DNA from: CAZEAP01 sp964510315
Lineage (GTDB): Bacteria > Planctomycetota > Brocadiia > SM23-32
Assembly: GCA_964510315.1 (NCBI GenBank)
Contig: CAZEAP010000005.1
Span: forward strand, 68,635 to 132,634
Length of the DNA stretch: 64,000 bases
Reading direction: 5' to 3'
Shown: positions 15,458-24,041 of the stretch, piece by piece
Layout of the letters: each line of letters starts with the position of its first letter
How positions within the stretch are numbered: position 1 is the first letter of the stretch
Program-made: the position numbers and the translations under genes
The notes under the pieces: generated by a model
Databases searched by the model: none
Told to the model about the DNA's origin: nothing
Seen by the model: the letters and a program-made list of their open reading frames with translations, nothing else

Positions 15458-16566
15458 ATCCGCACAACACATCGCAGCCTGACTCTCCCCGCGTCTCGGT
15501 GGTGCTGGCCGTCCACAACGGCGAGGATATGGTGGGAGAGGCGGTCCGCAGCGTGCTGGAACAGACGCTGGAGGACTTCGAGCTGATCGCCATCGACGAC
15601 GGCTCCACCGACGGGACGCCGGAGGTGCTTCGCTCATTTGAGGACTCCCGGATGCGCGTCGTGACCAATCCGGAGAACAGCGGTTACGTAACGGTCCGGA
15701 ACACGGGGCTTCGGCTGGCGCGGGCACCCCTGCTGGCCGTACATGACCACGACGACCTTTCCCGGGCGGACAGGCTCCAGCGGCAGGTCCGGTTCCTGGA
15801 GCGGCATCCGGAGTGTGCCGCCGTCAGTTCGTGGTACAGGTTCAGCGCCTTCGGCCGAGCCGAGCGGCTGATCACCATGCCCACCGAAGATAGGGCGATA
15901 CGCTGGCGGCTTCTCTTTGCCCCGGCGGTGCCTCACGGCGCGATGACCCTCCGGGTGGCCGCGGCCCGGCAGGCCGGCGGGTACGACCAGCGGTATCACC
16001 ACGCGGAGGATTACGACCTCCAGTGCCGCCTGGGGCGGGTCGGGCGGCTGCGCAACATCCCCGAGCCCCTGATGACCGTCCGGCGACGGGCCGAGAGCGT
16101 TTCGGTTCGGGAAAGCGAACTCCAGCGGGCCAACCGGCTGCGGATAAGCCGACGTGAGCTGGCCCGGCTGAGCGGTCTGGAAGAGGTTCCGGCTCACCTG
16201 CAGGCGGCCGCCGAACTGTTCCTCGCCGGCCGTTCGGGCTCCTCCGAGGTGCCGCCCGAGGAGGCCGTCCGGTTCGGCCTGCGGGTGGCCCGGCGGTTCC
16301 GGGAGGCCCACGGCGGCGCGGACTTCCTTTCCGGGGAGTTGTCGAAGCGGCTGGCGAAGCACCTGCGCTTCGCCCTGGCCCACTGGTGGTCCCGTCCCCA
16401 GGAGGCACGCCGGAGGGCGCGCTACGCGGCGGCCCTGGCCCGCAGCGACCTGGTCGGGAGCCCGGTGGGCGCGCTCGCCGGGGCGGCGTGGCGATCTCTG
16501 TCGCGCAGGATCCGCGGCCGCGCCGAATCTCGGCGCTCTTCAGCAGGAGCAGGTGAAGCGAAATGA
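15454..16566 (+). CDS. Family 2 glycosyltransferase
   Basis: 370 residues. VSVVLAVHNGEDMVGEAVRS, FELIAIDDGSTDGTPEVL and the metal motif VHDHDDLS; HPECAAVSSWYRF and HAEDYDLQCRLGRVGRL are shared in order with the 8582 protein. A C-terminal basic helical part follows. The start forms an ATGA overlap with the upstream stop and its own stop overlaps the next ATG, so it is part of a four-gene translationally coupled chain. Donor and acceptor are unknown. Confidence 0.9.
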   Translation: MNPHNTSQPDSPRVSVVLAVHNGEDMVGEAVRSVLEQTLEDFELIAIDDGSTDGTPEVLRSFEDSRMRVVTNPENSGYVTVRNTGLRLARAPLLAVHDHDDLSRADRLQRQVRFLERHPECAAVSSWYRFSAFGRAERLITMPTEDRAIRWRLLFAPAVPHGAMTLRVAAARQAGGYDQRYHHAEDYDLQCRLGRVGRLRNIPEPLMTVRRRAESVSVRESELQRANRLRISRRELARLSGLEEVPAHLQAAAELFLAGRSGSSEVPPEEAVRFGLRVARRFREAHGGADFLSGELSKRLAKHLRFALAHWWSRPQEARRRARYAAALARSDLVGSPVGALAGAAWRSLSRRIRGRAESRRSSAGAGEAK

Positions 16567-17807
16567 ACGTCCTGCACGTCAACACCCGGGCGACGGTCGG
16601 AGGCGCGGCGCGGGCCTGCCGGCGTCTCCACGAGGCGCTCCGGCGGGCCGGGCACGACTCCAGGATACTCTCCCGCGACTACTCGGCGAGTTCGGAGGAG
16701 CTTGTGAACTGGCTCCCGAACCCCGTCCTCGGGCGCCTGGCCGTCCGGCTGACGTGGCTGCTGGAGAGAAGCACCGGCCTGGAGGGCTTCCTCGACGCCG
16801 CCTCGTGGCTGGGCCACCGGCGGCACGTGCGCTGGGCCGACGTCGTCAACCTGCACAACGTCCATGGGTTCCTCCTCTCGCTCCCCCTGCTGCCACACTT
16901 CGAGAGCCATGCCCCGCTGATCTGGACACTCCACGATGCGTGGCCCCTCACCGCCCACTGCTTCTACCCGATGGGGTGTGAAGGGTGGCTGCGGCGCTGT
17001 CGGGAGTGCCCGAATCCGGCCGGCCGGCTGCCCGGCCGGGGGGCCGTGACCCGCCTGCTCTACCGACTGCGCCGACGGGTCTACGACAGGATCGATCCGG
17101 TGATCGTGACGCCCTCCCGCTGGCTGCTGGAGATGGTGCGGCGCTCTCCCCTCACGTGCGGCTTCCGGTCCAGATGCATCCCCAACGGGCTCGACCTGGA
17201 GGTCTTTCGTCCCCTCGGCAGGCAGGCGGCACGGGAGGCCCTCGGCCTCCGGAGCGAGGGGCCGGTGGTCATGTTCGGGGCCAGGTCCCTGACCCGCCGA
17301 AGGAAAGGGCGGGGCGTGCTGCAGGAGGCGCTGGAACGTCTGCGCAGCCGCGGCGTCCAGGGGGTCACGCTCTTGTCGGTCGGTCAGCTCGGCGTTGCGG
17401 CTCCCCCGCTCCCCTATCCGCTGCGGCGCCTCGGCACGGTGGATTCACAGCGGCGGATGGCGCTGGCATACTCGGCCGCGGACGTGTTCGTGCTGCCCAC
17501 GCGGGCGGACAACCTGCCCAACACGCTGGTGGAAAGCATCGCCTGCGGGACGCCGTGCGTCTCCTTCCGGGTGGGCGGTGTGCCGGAGGTGGTCCGGCCG
17601 GGCGAGACGGGCTGGCTGGCCGAACCCGGAAGCCCCGAAGGGCTGGCCGAGTGCCTGGAAGAGGCGCTCCTCGGAGGCGAGCAGGAGCGCATGGGCCGAA
17701 GCTGCCGACGGGTTGCGGAGGAGGAATACGACGTCCGCCTGATGGCCGAGCGTTACGTAGCGCTCTACTCGGAGGCACAGTCCCGGAGGACGGAGGCAAC
17801 CTTATGA
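16563..17807 (+). CDS. Family 4 glycosyltransferase (GT-B)
   Basis: 414 residues. The N-terminus is NVLHVNTRATVGGAARACRR, the glycine-rich acceptor-side loop. IWTLHDAWPLTAHCFYPMGC is a block often seen in GT4 enzymes of capsule loci. The C-terminal donor site is PTRADNLPNTLVESIACGTP, then FRVGGVPEVVRPGETGWL, with the E-x7-E retaining-transferase pattern. The ATGA overlaps link it to both neighbours. It likely adds an internal sugar with retention of configuration. Confidence 0.92.
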   Translation: MNVLHVNTRATVGGAARACRRLHEALRRAGHDSRILSRDYSASSEELVNWLPNPVLGRLAVRLTWLLERSTGLEGFLDAASWLGHRRHVRWADVVNLHNVHGFLLSLPLLPHFESHAPLIWTLHDAWPLTAHCFYPMGCEGWLRRCRECPNPAGRLPGRGAVTRLLYRLRRRVYDRIDPVIVTPSRWLLEMVRRSPLTCGFRSRCIPNGLDLEVFRPLGRQAAREALGLRSEGPVVMFGARSLTRRRKGRGVLQEALERLRSRGVQGVTLLSVGQLGVAAPPLPYPLRRLGTVDSQRRMALAYSAADVFVLPTRADNLPNTLVESIACGTPCVSFRVGGVPEVVRPGETGWLAEPGSPEGLAECLEEALLGGEQERMGRSCRRVAEEEYDVRLMAERYVALYSEAQSRRTEATL

Positions 17808-19357
17808 CGGCAGGCGCCCGGAAGAACCTCGTGCTGATCTCCATCGACAGCCTCCGCTACGACTGCGTGGGGAGCTGCCGGGAAAGGCCGCACCTGCGCC
17901 GATGGGGGGTCGATGACTGCGTGGAGACGCCCAACCTGGACGAGTTCTTCGAGGACAGCCTCTACTTCAGCCGGTGCATAAGCGCCGCGCCCTACACCAC
18001 CGCCTCGCACGCCTCGATGATGACCGGCCTGTATCCAAATCGCCACGGGGTGCGCGCGTTCTACAAGTGGGCGTTGGCCGAGGGCGTCCGGACGTTGGCC
18101 GACGAGCTGAGCGAGCGGGGCTGGGCGTGCGCGGCGGTGCAGGAGAGCGGCGCCGCCAGCGTGCTGGCCGCCGGCTCGCGCGTCCTCAGCGGGTTCCAGC
18201 AGCTCTTCGAGGACGAGCGGGAGGCCTGCCGGTGGTGCGCCGACCGGGACGGTCCCGCCTTCCTGTTCCTTCACACACACGACGTCCACATTCCGTATTG
18301 CTGGTCGGCGGTCGAGGACGTGCACGAGCAGCGCTGGGCGTGGGAGGAGGCGGTGGAGATGATCGGCCGTCGCCTCGACGGGCTGGAGGGCGCCCCCGAG
18401 GACAAGACACAGTTTCGCGGGTGGGTCTGGGAGCGGGCTAAACGCAGGCTCGGCTCACCGGAGGCGGCCCGACTGCTGCTCGAGTGGTACCTGACCGGTG
18501 TCCGGTGGTTCGACACCGTGCGCTGGCCCCGCATGCTGGCCGCGCTGCGGGAGGCCGGGCTTTACGACGACTCGCTGCTGGCGGTGTTCTCGGATCACGG
18601 GGAAGCCGTGGTGCCCGACAGCGTGGGCCCGCCCCTGAGTCACGGAGAATCCCTGCTGGACGATGCGATCCGCGTCCCGCTGGCACTTCACGGTCCGGGC
18701 ATCGAGCCCGGCAGGGCCGAGGGCCAGGTTTCCCTGGTGGACCTGGCGCCCACCGCGCTGGACTACCTCGGCGTCTCCGACGCCGGCGTCGGCGCGGCGG
18801 GAGAGATGGATGGTCGCTCGCTCCTGTGCTCGGACCGGGGGCGGCCGTGCTTCTCGGAGGTGTGGCGCTCCGGCGGGGCGGCCGCGGGGGAGAAACGCAT
18901 ATGGATGCGCCACCTCACGGGGGACTGCACGCCGATGCAGGTCTGCGTGAGGCTGCCGGGGAAGAAACTCATATGGCAGCTCGGCGAACCGATGCTGCGG
19001 CGTTTCATGTCGAGTTCCGGCCGGGCGGGGGCCTCGCTGAAGTCCTTCCTCAAGAAGACGCTCCCTCGACCGGCGGTGGAGTGGCTCCGCGCCCTGCGCT
19101 CGCCGAAGCGCGGCGCCGCCGCCACGAAGGAGACGGAGCCGGAGGGAACCGTATTCGTGTGCGACCTGGAGGAAGACCCCCTGGAGCAGGCGCCCCGCAG
19201 GTGCCGTCCCGATCTCCTCGCGGAAGACGAGCGCGAGCTGTTCCGGATGCTCCGCGAGTACTGGCGCCGGGGCGTCACCGGGCCGCAGATCCGGCTCCGG
19301 GAGGCCGAAGACGAGCGCGTCATGGAGCACCTGCGCGGACTGGGCTACGTGGACTGA
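17804..19357 (+). CDS. Sulfatase-like alkaline-phosphatase-superfamily enzyme 2 (Thr at nucleophile site)
   Basis: 517 residues. NLVLISIDSLRYDCVGSC gives the metal Asp. The signature place is TTASHASMMTGLYPNRHG, with Thr about 65 where sulfatases carry Cys/Ser. FLHTHDVHIPY and FSDHGEAVV are the remaining metal motifs. A charged helical stretch at about 390-440 lacks a clear counterpart in ordinary sulfatases. No signal peptide or membrane helix is visible. It ends EHLRGLGYVD, the C-terminal block common to this family. Its start is inside the upstream stop. It is interpreted as a phosphoester enzyme acting on glycan intermediates. Confidence 0.82.
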   Translation: MTAGARKNLVLISIDSLRYDCVGSCRERPHLRRWGVDDCVETPNLDEFFEDSLYFSRCISAAPYTTASHASMMTGLYPNRHGVRAFYKWALAEGVRTLADELSERGWACAAVQESGAASVLAAGSRVLSGFQQLFEDEREACRWCADRDGPAFLFLHTHDVHIPYCWSAVEDVHEQRWAWEEAVEMIGRRLDGLEGAPEDKTQFRGWVWERAKRRLGSPEAARLLLEWYLTGVRWFDTVRWPRMLAALREAGLYDDSLLAVFSDHGEAVVPDSVGPPLSHGESLLDDAIRVPLALHGPGIEPGRAEGQVSLVDLAPTALDYLGVSDAGVGAAGEMDGRSLLCSDRGRPCFSEVWRSGGAAAGEKRIWMRHLTGDCTPMQVCVRLPGKKLIWQLGEPMLRRFMSSSGRAGASLKSFLKKTLPRPAVEWLRALRSPKRGAAATKETEPEGTVFVCDLEEDPLEQAPRRCRPDLLAEDERELFRMLREYWRRGVTGPQIRLREAEDERVMEHLRGLGYVD

Positions 19358-19373
19358 AGCCGGGAAAACAATC

Positions 19374-20276
19374 ATGACCGAACCGGACATATCAGTGATC
19401 ATGGTCGACGGCGGTTTCCGCGAGCGCTTCCACGCGCTGGACTACTTCTCGGAGCAGACACTCGAGCGGGAACGCTACGAGCTGATCTGGGTGGAGTACA
19501 CGGACCGGCCCGCCCCGGAGGCGGCCTCCCGAGAGGGTGTGCGCCTCTTCACGCTCGGCCGCTCGGAGGAGCCGCAGGTACTCGGTTACGCCTACAACAA
19601 GGGCATCGTGGAGGCCCGAGGCGAGGTGCTGGTCATCGCCGACGCCGACGTCGCCTGCGAGCCCGATCTGCTGGAACGCGTCCTGGAAGAGCACGAGGCC
19701 TGCCCCGAGCTGGTGCTCTACGTGCTCCGCCTGGACCAGCGGGAGGAAGACTACCGGGAGGGAGCCGACCTGGATTACATCCGCTCCAGCTCCTCGGTGA
19801 AGCACACCTACAACTTCGGCGGCTGCACGACCGTCCGGCGCGAGTGGATGCTGGAGATGAACGGCTACGAGCAGCTCCCCTTCTTCGCCGGCTACCACTA
19901 CCTTGGCGGCGACAACTACATCCGCTTCAAGAACATGGGACTGAAGGTCAAGTGGCATCCCGACATGCGCGTCTACCATCCCTGGCACCCCTCGCCCCCG
20001 CAGAGCAAGTTCGAAACCGTGCCCATGCAGGAGGAGGTCATCAAACGCCGCGCCGTCACCTGGGACTGGCTCGCTTACGACGGCATCGACCCGTCCCGCA
20101 ACCGGCCCTTCCGGCCCGACCGCACTGTTGACACCGACTGGCCCTGGGTGCAGACCGAGTACGGTGTTTACGGGCGGGACCGCGAGTCGCTGCTGCGCAG
20201 AGCGGTCCGGTTCTTCCCCCGCCACGGCCTCGGCGGTGGGCTCCGCAGGATAGTCTCCAAACTTTTCGGACGGTGA
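19374..20276 (+). CDS. Divergent family 2-like glycosyltransferase
   Basis: 300 residues. ISVIMVDGGFRERFHALDYF resembles a GT-A start, but the usual V-D-D-G-S is replaced by WVEYTDRP. LGYAYNKGIVEARGEVLVIA and then DADVACEPDLLE supply the DxD-type site. CTTVRREWMLEMNGYEQLPF and then GGDNYIRFKNMG match the GT2 C-terminal core. A family 2 call is good at fold level. Function and sugar are unknown. It sits between the sulfatase-like gene and the pyruvyl transferase. Confidence 0.78.
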   Translation: MTEPDISVIMVDGGFRERFHALDYFSEQTLERERYELIWVEYTDRPAPEAASREGVRLFTLGRSEEPQVLGYAYNKGIVEARGEVLVIADADVACEPDLLERVLEEHEACPELVLYVLRLDQREEDYREGADLDYIRSSSSVKHTYNFGGCTTVRREWMLEMNGYEQLPFFAGYHYLGGDNYIRFKNMGLKVKWHPDMRVYHPWHPSPPQSKFETVPMQEEVIKRRAVTWDWLAYDGIDPSRNRPFRPDRTVDTDWPWVQTEYGVYGRDRESLLRRAVRFFPRHGLGGGLRRIVSKLFGR

Positions 20277-20279
20277 GAC

Positions 20280-21566
20280 ATGGCACAGAAGCCCACAACC
20301 CGCCCCCTGGTTTACCTCAATCACGGGGAGGCGTACGGGAACCTCGGCGACGAGGCCATGCTCCTCAACGCCGTCCGGCGGATACGGGAGCAGCTCGGCC
20401 GGTGCTCCTTCGTGCTGCCCCAAAGGCCGGGGCGCCCCCTGCCGGAGCTTCCCGACTGCCGGACCGTCCCGGTCTCCCAGAGGTCGCTCTTCCCCCGGAT
20501 GGACGCCCTGGGCCTGGAGCGGTGGCTGCGCCGCCTGCCCTTCGACGCGCCCTGGCGCTGGAGGGCCGCGCGCCTGGACCGGGGCGCCGGCCACGCGGAA
20601 CGGCTCTTGCAAGGGTTGGAGGAGTGCGACGCCCTCTATTGCGTCGGGGCCGCCAACATGAACGAGTGGACGCGGCGGGGGCAGTTGCTCACGAAGTGGC
20701 TGCTGGTGAGATGGGCCAGGCGGCTCGGACTGCCCGCCGTGGTCTCCAGCCAGGCCGTCGGCCCCTTCGAGAGCGAATGGGCACTGCGGACAGCCGCCGA
20801 GACCGCTGCGGCGGCCGCCCATTTTTCCTTCCGGGACTGCGGAGTCAGCCGTGCGGTTCTGGAGGCCGCGGGCCTGCCAACCGAAGGCCTGCCGGACGTC
20901 GGTGACGAGGCATTCAGCCTGCCGCCGGACGATACCGAACGGGCGGGCGACATCCTGCGGGAAGCCGGAGTCGCTCCGGGTGAACCCTTCGGGCTGCTGC
21001 ACTTCCGCGGCACCGACTACGTCCGCCGCACGGACCGTCATCTGCCGAAGCTGGCGGCTGCCCTGGAGGAGGGCACGTCGCTGCCCTGGGCCTTTCTTCC
21101 CATGAGCCGGGGCTACCACTCCTCGGACGACCGGCTCTGCGCCGAGGCACTGCGCGGGTGCATGAGGGAACGCGAAAGGCTCCACGTGCTGGCGCGCCCA
21201 CAGGAACCGGGCGTCGCCCGGCGCCTTGTGGGCCTCAGCCGGATGGTCGTCGCGCTGTCCTACCACCTCGGGGTCTTCGCCATGGCCGAAGGCGTCCCCG
21301 TGCTTCCACTGGTCTCCGGCCCCTATTATCGTTACAAGGCGCGGGGTTTGGCATCATGGACGGCCGGTCGGCTGGCCTGCGCCGACCTGGACCGGATGGA
21401 AGCCGTCGAGGTGGCCGGTCTCATGCGCCGCCTACGGGAGAGCCGCGACGAACAGATCGCCGTGCTGGAGCGTGCGGCCGGCGAGATACGGGGAGTAAAC
21501 GACCTGCCCGTCGACGCCCTCCGGCGTGCCGTCGAGACGGAACAGCCCGAGCTGAAGGAGCGATAG
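20280..21566 (+). CDS. Polysaccharide pyruvyl transferase family protein
   Basis: 428 residues. It starts with YGNLGDEAMLLNAVRRIREQ, the family hallmark GN.GDEA. YCVGAANMNEWTRRG, VVSSQAVGPFESEWALR and FSFRDCGVSRAVLE follow, as in CsaB/WcaK-like proteins. Known: these enzymes transfer a pyruvyl ketal from PEP to a glycan sugar; some relatives have other roles. It would add negative charge to the exported polymer. It abuts the next gene (stop TAG directly before ATG). Confidence 0.88.
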   Translation: MAQKPTTRPLVYLNHGEAYGNLGDEAMLLNAVRRIREQLGRCSFVLPQRPGRPLPELPDCRTVPVSQRSLFPRMDALGLERWLRRLPFDAPWRWRAARLDRGAGHAERLLQGLEECDALYCVGAANMNEWTRRGQLLTKWLLVRWARRLGLPAVVSSQAVGPFESEWALRTAAETAAAAAHFSFRDCGVSRAVLEAAGLPTEGLPDVGDEAFSLPPDDTERAGDILREAGVAPGEPFGLLHFRGTDYVRRTDRHLPKLAAALEEGTSLPWAFLPMSRGYHSSDDRLCAEALRGCMRERERLHVLARPQEPGVARRLVGLSRMVVALSYHLGVFAMAEGVPVLPLVSGPYYRYKARGLASWTAGRLACADLDRMEAVEVAGLMRRLRESRDEQIAVLERAAGEIRGVNDLPVDALRRAVETEQPELKER

Positions 21567-22607
21567 ATGGCCCCGACCGGCCTCAAAGACCTGCCGAAAC
21601 CGCCGAGCGGCAAGAGGGGCTGGCCCTGGACCGAGGAGAGCCCGCCCCTCGCGGAGGCGGCGCCGGACGGGCGGACGTGGCCCCGCATCAGCATCGTCAC
21701 CCCGGCCCTGGACAGCGCCGACTTCATCGAAGAGACCATCCGCTCCGTCCTGCTCCAGGGCTATCCGAACCTGGAATACTTCATCGTCGACGGCGGCTCC
21801 AGCGACGGAACCGTCGAGATCATCCGCAGGTACGAGCCGTGGCTTGCCCGATGGGTCAGCGAAGCCGACGAGGGACAGAGCGACGCCGTCAACAAGGGGC
21901 TCGAGTGGGCAGATGGACAGGTGCTGGCCTACCTCAACGCGGACGACCTCTATACGCCCTCGGCCTTGCAGACCGCTGGCGAGGCATTCATGGCGGAGAC
22001 GGTCAACTGGCTGTCCGGGCGCGGCCGGCTCTTCGGTCCGGGGACGGGCTGGGGGCACCTCTGGCCGCCCCGGCCCTGGACCCACCGCTGGGAGTGGCTG
22101 GTGGGCAATTGCCTGGTGCAGCCCTCCACGTTCTGGCGGGACACGGTAACCGAGGAGATCGGGCTTTTCCGCACCGACCTGGAGGTCTCGATGGACTACG
22201 AGTACTGGCTGCGGATGGTGGCCGCCGGATACGAGCTGAAATGGACCAGCGAGGTCCTCTCCCGTTTCCGCATCCACTCCGGCAGCACCACCGGCGCGTG
22301 GGAGGGCGAGTTCCGAACCGAGAACGAAGAGGTGCAGCGGGAATACTGGGACATCCTGACCGAACCGGAGAAAGAACTGGCGGAGGAGGCCCGGCAGGAG
22401 CTGATGGGCCGGCGGTATCGCTGGCGGGCGTGGCGTCGCGCCTGGGCGGGGACCTGCGCCGGGAGCCTGGCGGACTTCTGGCGCGCCGTGCGGACCCACC
22501 CGTCCCTGCTGCTCAGCGCAAAGACCCTCGCCGTCCCGTTCGTGGCGCTCCTTCGGGCGCCGCTCAGCCTGCTCGGCCGCCTGGGAAGGAGGGACCGGAA
22601 GGAATGA
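21567..22607 (+). CDS. Family 2 glycosyltransferase
   Basis: 346 residues. After a 32-residue Pro-rich lead come ISIVTPALDSADFIEETIRS, FIVDGGSSDGTVEII and YLNADDLYTP (DxD-type). VSMDYEYWLRMVAAGYELKW closes the fold, with the aspartate/tyrosine pattern of the WcaA/EpsE-type GT2. A basic hydrophobic C-terminus (about 300-346, SAKTLAVPFVALLRAPLSLL) might tether it to the membrane. It overlaps the next gene by ATGA. Confidence 0.9.
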   Translation: MAPTGLKDLPKPPSGKRGWPWTEESPPLAEAAPDGRTWPRISIVTPALDSADFIEETIRSVLLQGYPNLEYFIVDGGSSDGTVEIIRRYEPWLARWVSEADEGQSDAVNKGLEWADGQVLAYLNADDLYTPSALQTAGEAFMAETVNWLSGRGRLFGPGTGWGHLWPPRPWTHRWEWLVGNCLVQPSTFWRDTVTEEIGLFRTDLEVSMDYEYWLRMVAAGYELKWTSEVLSRFRIHSGSTTGAWEGEFRTENEEVQREYWDILTEPEKELAEEARQELMGRRYRWRAWRRAWAGTCAGSLADFWRAVRTHPSLLLSAKTLAVPFVALLRAPLSLLGRLGRRDRKE

Positions 22608-24022
22608 GAAGTCCCTGCCGGAGGATCATCCTCGTAACCGTGGACAGCCTGCGGCCGGACTTCCTCGGCGCCTACGGCTCGGAAAATGCCACGCCCTCGA
22701 TGGATGCTCTCGCCGGAGAGGGCGTCCTCTTCGAGCGGGCCTTCGCCACCGGCCCGGACACCACCCATTCGTTCCCCGGCATCCTGGCCTCCAACTATCC
22801 GACCACCGGCGGCACGGTCCAGCACTTCGGCCCGCGCCTCTCGGTGGCGGAAGTGCTGCGGCGGGCCGGTTTCCGCACCGCGGCCTTCCACTCGAACCCA
22901 CTGCTTTCGCGGGCCAAAGGCTACGGGGGCGGGTTCGAATGTTTTTGGGATTCACTTCCGTCCTCCGGGGAAGATGCTGCGCCGGCGCCCACGATGGCAG
23001 CGGAAGAATCGCGCGCCGCCGGACTGAAGCGGGCGCTCGCACGGAAGGCACCGCGGCTCTTCCGGCTGGCCAGGGGATTCTACAGGACTCTGAAGCGGCG
23101 GAGCATACCGCTGGAGCAACCCCACGAGCCCGCCGAGGCCATTACCCGCCGGGCCACGGAATGGCTGGCCGGCGCCGGCGATCCCACCTTCCTGTGGGTG
23201 CATTACATGGACCCTCACTGGCCCTACGGGACGCACCTTGATGAACTCTCCGAAGAAGAGCGACGCCTGGCCCGGCAGCTTTCCGAAACGGCCCTGAAGT
23301 ATCCACGCCGCCTCGGCACCGACGGTTTCCGCCGGCTCAAGGACCTCTACGCCGCGGAGGTGCGATCTCTTGACAGGAGTCTCGGGGAACTGTTCGGGTG
23401 GATGCGCCGCTCGGGCGCGTGGGAGACTACTGCCGTCTTCCTGACCAGCGACCACGGTCAGGCCTTCGGCGAGCACGGCACGTGTTTCCACGGCGACCTG
23501 CTGTATGAGGAATTGATCCGCGTCCCGTTGATCGCGAAGCTGCCCGGAGAACCTGCCCGAACGGAATCCGCCATCGCGTCGCTGATCGATCTGGCACCCA
23601 CGCTCTGCGCGGTGGCGGAGGTTCAGAGCCCGGCCACCTTCGAGGGACGCTCGCTGCTGGAGGGAAGCCGTAAGGCCGTCTTCGCGGAGGCCGCCTACCG
23701 GAGCTTCGTCTCCGAGAGTCCGCGGACCGCGGCCGCACGCACTGACGAATGGAAGCTGATACGCGACCTTGAGAAGGGAACTGAAGAACTCTACCGGCTC
23801 ACCCGGGACCCCGGGGAGGAGGAGAACCTGCTGGAACGTCGTCCCCCGGCTTTGAGGCCGCTGCGAGGGCTGCTGGAGTCGCATCTCGAAAGGGAGCGCC
23901 CGGCGGTGGAGCAGCAGGCTGAAGCCCCGGCGGTCTCCGCCGAAGAGCAGGAAGCGCTGAAACGCCGGCTGCGCGCCCTCGGTTACCTGGATGAAGCAGG
24001 GGAGGACGGCCCCCGCCCGTAG
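22604..24022 (+). CDS. Sulfatase-like alkaline-phosphatase-superfamily enzyme 3 (Thr at nucleophile site)
   Basis: 472 residues. ILVTVDSLRPDFLGAYGSEN carries the metal Asp. The active-site segment is ATGPDTTHSFPGILASNYP, with Thr about 53 aligned to the formylglycine position. This SFP-type form differs from the SHAS form of the other two. VHYMDPHWPYG and TSDHGQAFGEHGT complete the site; RDPGEEENLLERRP and RLRALGYLD are family C-terminal blocks. No signal peptide is visible. Phosphoester chemistry on the glycan is favoured over desulfation. Confidence 0.82.
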   Translation: MRSPCRRIILVTVDSLRPDFLGAYGSENATPSMDALAGEGVLFERAFATGPDTTHSFPGILASNYPTTGGTVQHFGPRLSVAEVLRRAGFRTAAFHSNPLLSRAKGYGGGFECFWDSLPSSGEDAAPAPTMAAEESRAAGLKRALARKAPRLFRLARGFYRTLKRRSIPLEQPHEPAEAITRRATEWLAGAGDPTFLWVHYMDPHWPYGTHLDELSEEERRLARQLSETALKYPRRLGTDGFRRLKDLYAAEVRSLDRSLGELFGWMRRSGAWETTAVFLTSDHGQAFGEHGTCFHGDLLYEELIRVPLIAKLPGEPARTESAIASLIDLAPTLCAVAEVQSPATFEGRSLLEGSRKAVFAEAAYRSFVSESPRTAAARTDEWKLIRDLEKGTEELYRLTRDPGEEENLLERRPPALRPLRGLLESHLERERPAVEQQAEAPAVSAEEQEALKRRLRALGYLDEAGEDGPRP

Positions 24023-24041
24023 AGGAGGGTGGAGAGAGCAC

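Noticed and set aside
16985..17803. N-terminal extension of the 17804 gene in the same frame
   Set aside because: It would overlap the GT4 gene for 800 bases; the ATGA junction at 17804 and the family N-terminus fix the start.
19392..21266. Minus-strand 624-residue ORF
   Set aside because: Antisense shadow of the GT2 and pyruvyl transferase genes, typical of GC-rich DNA.
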